Position numbers and translations under genes: made by a program. Positions 59,273 to 64,000 of a stretch of DNA of 64,000 nucleotides are shown piece by piece (the stretch's first letter is position 1; each line of letters begins with the position of its first letter). The DNA is from Asterias amurensis (Eukaryota > Echinodermata > Asteroidea > Forcipulatida > Asteriidae): assembly GCF_032118995.1 (NCBI RefSeq), contig NC_092653.1:22835202-22899201 (forward strand). Direction: 5' to 3'. The notes below the pieces were generated by a model. That model saw nothing but the letters and a program-made list of their open reading frames with translations. It had not been told where the DNA came from and ran no database searches.

Positions 59273-62200
59273 TTATTGCGACGCATCTTCATTTCGGTCT
59301 TTACAATTTGTCGTCCCGGCCAAGTGAACCAACGAATACCGCGATACTCCAGACCCGAATCCAATCGATGCAAAAATTCGCCATTCAGGTTCGATTCTAC
59401 TGCACAGTCATCGAACCACCAACCTGCCTTGACGACATCTGCACAGTTTTGGACATTGTTGTTGTCATTGTCGTTGTCGTAGGTTGAGAACGTACGGCCA
59501 TTCAACGACTCAAAAACACCACCTGATATAATAAATAAAGGAAAATTTAAATAGGGACTACGAGAAAATAGTCATTTTAAAACAATAAGCCTATTAAACA
59601 AAATAACAAAAATACTTTGGTTTTGCAACTTAGCCGTGGTTTTGGCATAATTTTATTCTTCATTTGAAAGTCCAACCAACAACAAGTTGGAAGTCCATTG
59701 ACATCAGTCGATATCGGAGAAAGTCGTGAAACTGATAGTTTCTTACCTTTGCAACCAATGAGCTCAATCCGCATTGATGGCCATTCGTTGCACGCTGTCG
59801 GTTTGATGCGGATGTACCGTGCTTGAACAGGCTCGTCGAACATGCTGGTAACGGGGGTGTCACGGTCAGTATTGCCATCGAATTCCTGCAAAGGAGCACA
59901 TTTCCAATAATTTGAATATGTAAATGTTTAGCAACAATTTACATCGGTAAAGCATGGCAATGCCAGAATGCAAAATGTCCAGACCGCCGACACTAAAAAG
60001 AAGTCATCATGAATACCTTTTGTAGAAGAAAATCAAAAATTACAAGTACATACAAATTCACTCACACCATTCACCATTTGAGTTGTAATTTGAGTTACGG
60101 TAAAAATGTAATGGAAAATAATGGTTTTCCGATAGTTGTTGATAAATTTAACATAGCTTTGTTGCAAAACAGCGCCAGTTTTGTGGTACACTACAATTAA
60201 ATCATAATTGTTATATAAAACAGACAATATTAATTGTTATAGATTAATGATCAAATGCTTTATACTCGGCATAATGATATCACATTTCTTTATCTGTATG
60301 TGCATTTCATGATTGCCAATCTGGCCTGGTTGCAGGCTGTAATGATGGGCGGATCAACAAGATCAAGCCAATGATGTGGTCAGCCAATGAGTGCAAATGA
60401 TTGGCATGACGTTTGTTAAAAAAATCACATTAAAACAATCACACATTCGCATCGATTTACTCACATGTGCTGTAGCCGGAGTTGTTCCACCAACGTAGTC
60501 CCATTGTGTCTGGTCGGAACTATACTCCACTTTGTACTTTGTTACCCACTCGTCATCAGTAGAAGTATAACTTCCTTGCATAATGACACCTTCAACCTGG
60601 GTCTGTATCTTTAGATCTACCTGAAACCATGATTCTTTCAGTGCATCTGTTTGCGAGCACCAACTGCCTCCCACCTGGTTTAGACGCCCATTAACCTCAG
60701 AACAATAACCCGGATCAGCTTCGTAGACACCTGATGATGTGATGCTCGAATCAGGAATGGTTTTGTCTTCCATTCCGAGGGGTTGTTCACATATCCCATC
60801 GACTGAATAAAAAAAGCAATTACTTGAGGTATAATTTTTTATATTTCTTTTAAAAGGCAGGGGGAGAGGCAAAAAGTACTTTATAGCAAAATAAAAGAAC
60901 AACAACAAATGATTAATGCAAATATTATTGGAAATTAAATTTGTAATTCAATTGTTACTTTTTCTACTTGATTTGAGGTGTTTACACCAATATACATTTC
61001 GCAAATGTCAACTTTTCGGCATTGGGTCTATTAAGTAGAATACTTTCCGTTATACCTGGCTCAATTCCAGGGCTTCCAACACTGAGGGCGTACTTGTCTC
61101 CTGTAATATAGAAGGGTGAAGTAATCAGAGACAATTTCTGACCCTCTTCATCTGTGAGATCCACACGGATTGTCCAATTAGACCCATCCTTAGTCAGCAG
61201 ACGAAGTGCTTCATTTCCAAGCCAAAACTCACTGCTTACATCACCAAAGCCTTCTCTGTACTCGAGCCAAGTCCGAGTGAAGTTCACAGACCCGTCGTGG
61301 CGCCTTTGTAAAACCTTGGAATAAAATCAACAGAGGGCAGCCCATATTTAATTAGTCAAGCCGATATCTTTACAGTTGTATGACTAAGAAGAAAGCGTGC
61401 CTCCACAAATTGTATCTCTAACATATCTGGTGTTTTAGAGAAATAATCTGATATTACGTTGGCACATAGGAGGGCGCTGTTTGGTTTTGGTTTATCTTAC
61501 ACCACTTTAAAATACCCTGTTGAGCTGTTCAGTTGTGTCCACCCACAGCCAAGTGTTTACCATCTGCTCGTGTTTATATATATAATTTGGTGGGATGTAG
61601 CAATCATAATGTTGTTTTGGTATATTCTGCTGTATGCAGTATACGAAAAAATTAATGTCGAGCAACAGTTTAGCCTTGTTTTAATCAATTAATTGACTTA
61701 CCAACCAGCCTGAATTGTTTTCCATGTCACAATAGACTTCTTTCCCGGCTGTATGTGATTGTATACCGATGTGGTAAACTCCACTTGTAGTGCTACCGGC
61801 ATCAAACAAAGCTTGACAGTCGGTATGTTCTGTTTGGAAAATAAAAACAGAATTTGTAAATGTTATATTCAAGCAAAGCATGCAGACTTTACTACCCTCA
61901 ATGCACTGTCTTTGATGACATAATTTTGTTTACTTCACTTGATTAAAGGGACCTAAAATTCCAAAGCCTGCGAGAATTTGTTTTAGAAGTCAATTACGGC
62001 GTTGCGTCCGGGCCCGCTTAAGGGCCCTGGAAGCTCTTCATAGATGCTCTGTCGTTCAATCAGTTACACAATTTGAAACATGTCCCTTTGGACCGTGCTG
62101 GAATAATAGTAGTGTAACATGCATAATGATTAACCATACAATGACGTGCATAAGGCGAAGTTGAGTAAATTGGAAAAACCAGATGTAGTTTTCCGGCATG

Positions 62201-63992
62201 GCTGAGGGCCCAAAAGTTTTCAGGTCCCATTGATGCTCTGTCGTGCAATCTGATCCACTATTTGGCACTTGTTTGTTTTGTTGGGGATGTATAATATATG
62301 AATATATAACTTTGTTATGTATATATAACTTATAACTAAATTGCATCCATAAAGTGCTTTAACACTGTTTCAAAGCGCTGTACAGTCAAATACATTATAA
62401 AAGAAAAACATAAGAATGGGGTCGAATAAGATTTTAATGCATGTTGAGTACCGGTATTCAGTATTAGTGCTTGACATCAGTGTATACCCTCTAAAAACTG
62501 ATGGGTCAAATAAACTTCCGGGTCCCGTTTGGGCCTGACCGATTTCGGGTCAGTATGATCCGGGATCAGGGTCAAGAAGTGTTTAAAACTGGATGACAGT
62601 AATGTTTCTCAAGGCTTTTCCCCTGGCATCAATCGGTAAAACCAATTAACTGCCCAGTCATTGTTAGTATTTTGACATTATGCATAAAAGCTAAGTAAAT
62701 TCATCGTTAATTTCATCATCATTTTAAAAGATGCACTTTGAAGAGGTCATGATCGATAACGATTTCCATAAACTAGAACAGTACGCGTACCAATGTTGAG
62801 CACTAGCACAACGATAATATGTGAGAGTTCACCTACTGCATGTTACAGTGGATTGCTTTGGGCGGCTCTCGTCATTGGTTACCGGTAAATTTATGACGAT
62901 TATTTTGTATAATTAGGATAAAAACAAAATTTGTGAAAGGCTTTGGTACATCATCAGTAATTTTCCCATCACGGTTGACTGCTTGTAAAAATGTTAATTT
63001 TGTTATGCAAGTTTGCCCCAAACAAGGCTAAAATCCACTCTAGGTAAGGGGCTGCAAGAAGAAAATGATTGAAAATGAAAATAACTCAGGAGAGCTGGAG
63101 GCAGGAATTGATATATTTCTCTAAAATAGTCCAGATCATAGGGTGGGGGAAACACCAGGCAAGGATTTCCAATAAGATGCAGTACGTAACGATTGAATGT
63201 AATGTTCTTTCAGCCGACACGACATGGCAATTGTTCATTATGATAATTGTGATGCCAAGTAAAGGCTTTTAAATAGTTGTTGGTTGGCTAATTTCCAAGG
63301 TTGATCCGTCAATGAGTTATTTGTTTGTCTAAGTTGTTGGTTTATTTATGAGGGGCTTTATTCGCTACTGAGCTGTGTGTTGCACACAGTGAGGTCCCAG
63401 CTAATGGTGTTTTTTGCATTAAACAATTTTTTTCTCCAAAATTTATTTACTCATTTAATTGCGTTCTTTGTTAGGAATTCGTTAAGTTCTTTTGACTTTG
63501 AAATAACTTTTGTTTGTATCATGAAGAAAAGGTTAATTTAAAGCTGGATTTGTTTTTTCAGTTTTATTTTTTATTTTTACATTTACAGCTTACAATATTG
63601 TCATTATAGTAAAAAATTACTATCGGGACATGTCTTCAAAGCAACAAATTCTTCTTTAACATTTTCCCCTCCAAATTGCGAATCCCAAACTGGTGTGATG
63701 CTTTGTTAACATACAAACACTACGTTGTCTAGTTTACCTTTTGACTTGATAGTAGTCATCGTGCTTTCATCATGACAATCGAAATAGTCATGAATCTCCT
63801 CTACGTCATCAGTGAACAGCGGTTGATCGGTGTAGTAGGGCTCATACGGTCTCTTGGGTGCCCTTCGATTGACTCCCCCTGGTAGTATAACGGTACATGA
63901 GCATCGTTCTTGTTGGGTGAGAGGCATCACCCAGCGGAGTTTGCCTTCATGGTCAGGCTCTTGTTCAAAATAACACTTCTTCTTCGCTGTGA
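59269..63992 (-). CDS. Lectin gene 5: FBG protein with an inserted F5/8C domain (5' exon outside window)
   Basis: Exons in the window: 63992-63738, 61829-61702, 61314-61056, 60802-60465, 59885-59747, 59522-59269; 457 residues. The signal-peptide exon must lie beyond 64000. The first visible exon opens at a cactcag acceptor with VTAKKKCYFEQEPDHEG, one Lys more than gene 4. All domains are intact: cysteine domain, FBG first half (EHTDCQALFDAG ... CDMENNSGWL), F5/8C (ICEQPLGMEDK ... RIELIGC), FBG second half (STYDNDNDNNN, NCA, WWFDDCA, MKMRRNN). The end of exon 5 is ACAT before gtgagt where its sisters have ACAG, changing Gln to His and the donor's last exon base. The stop codon lies inside the TTAA used by the adjoining MITE. 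Confidence 0.9.
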
Positions 63993-64000
63993 CTGAGTGA

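Noticed and set aside
26171-63992. Separate FBG-only and discoidin-only genes lying side by side
   Set aside because: Intron phases join all seven exons without a stop in every copy. Only the first exon has a signal peptide and only the last a stop, and neither FBG half is complete alone.

Overview
The window looks like nuclear DNA of a marine deuterostome invertebrate, most likely an echinoderm and perhaps a sea star. The reasons are intron-rich genes of animal type, abundant short TTAA-flanked MITEs, tRNA-derived SINEs with ATT-repeat tails, AT-rich introns, and an expanded secreted lectin family. The species assignment is inference; no database search was possible. I see no prokaryotic features, no CRISPR array and no recognisable retrovirus or LTR element.

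Left part (1-8030, minus strand): the 5' end of a copper-transporting P-type ATPase (ATP7 type). A 5' UTR exon, a start exon, a second exon and the start of the first heavy-metal-associated domain are visible; the gene runs off the left edge. Divergent from it, across a compact shared promoter (about 8030-8351), lies PPIL2 (plus strand, 8352-24426), the U-box plus cyclophilin protein of the spliceosome. All 18 coding exons can be placed; they join in frame to 530 codons. Its introns hold two LINE 3' ends or SINEs, a nested MITE, a perfect 30-bp hairpin and several dispersed repeats.

Right part (26171-64000, minus strand): a head-to-tail array of five paralogous genes, the last cut by the window edge before its signal-peptide exon. 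Every copy has the same seven coding exons and the same intron phases: signal peptide; a short four-cysteine domain that I do not recognise; the N-terminal part of a fibrinogen C-terminal (FBG) domain on two exons; a complete F5/8 type C (discoidin) domain on two exons; and the C-terminal part of the FBG domain with its calcium loop and second disulfide. The discoidin domain therefore sits inside the FBG domain. The products are predicted secreted lectin-like proteins of 470-492 residues. All reading frames are intact.

The array grew in steps. Gene 1 is the most diverged; genes 2 and 3 share flanks; genes 4 and 5 are a recent duplication that includes introns and intergenic DNA. After that duplication a 553-bp TTAA MITE landed in the stop codon of gene 5, kept the stop through its target-site duplication, and now supplies the polyadenylation signal.
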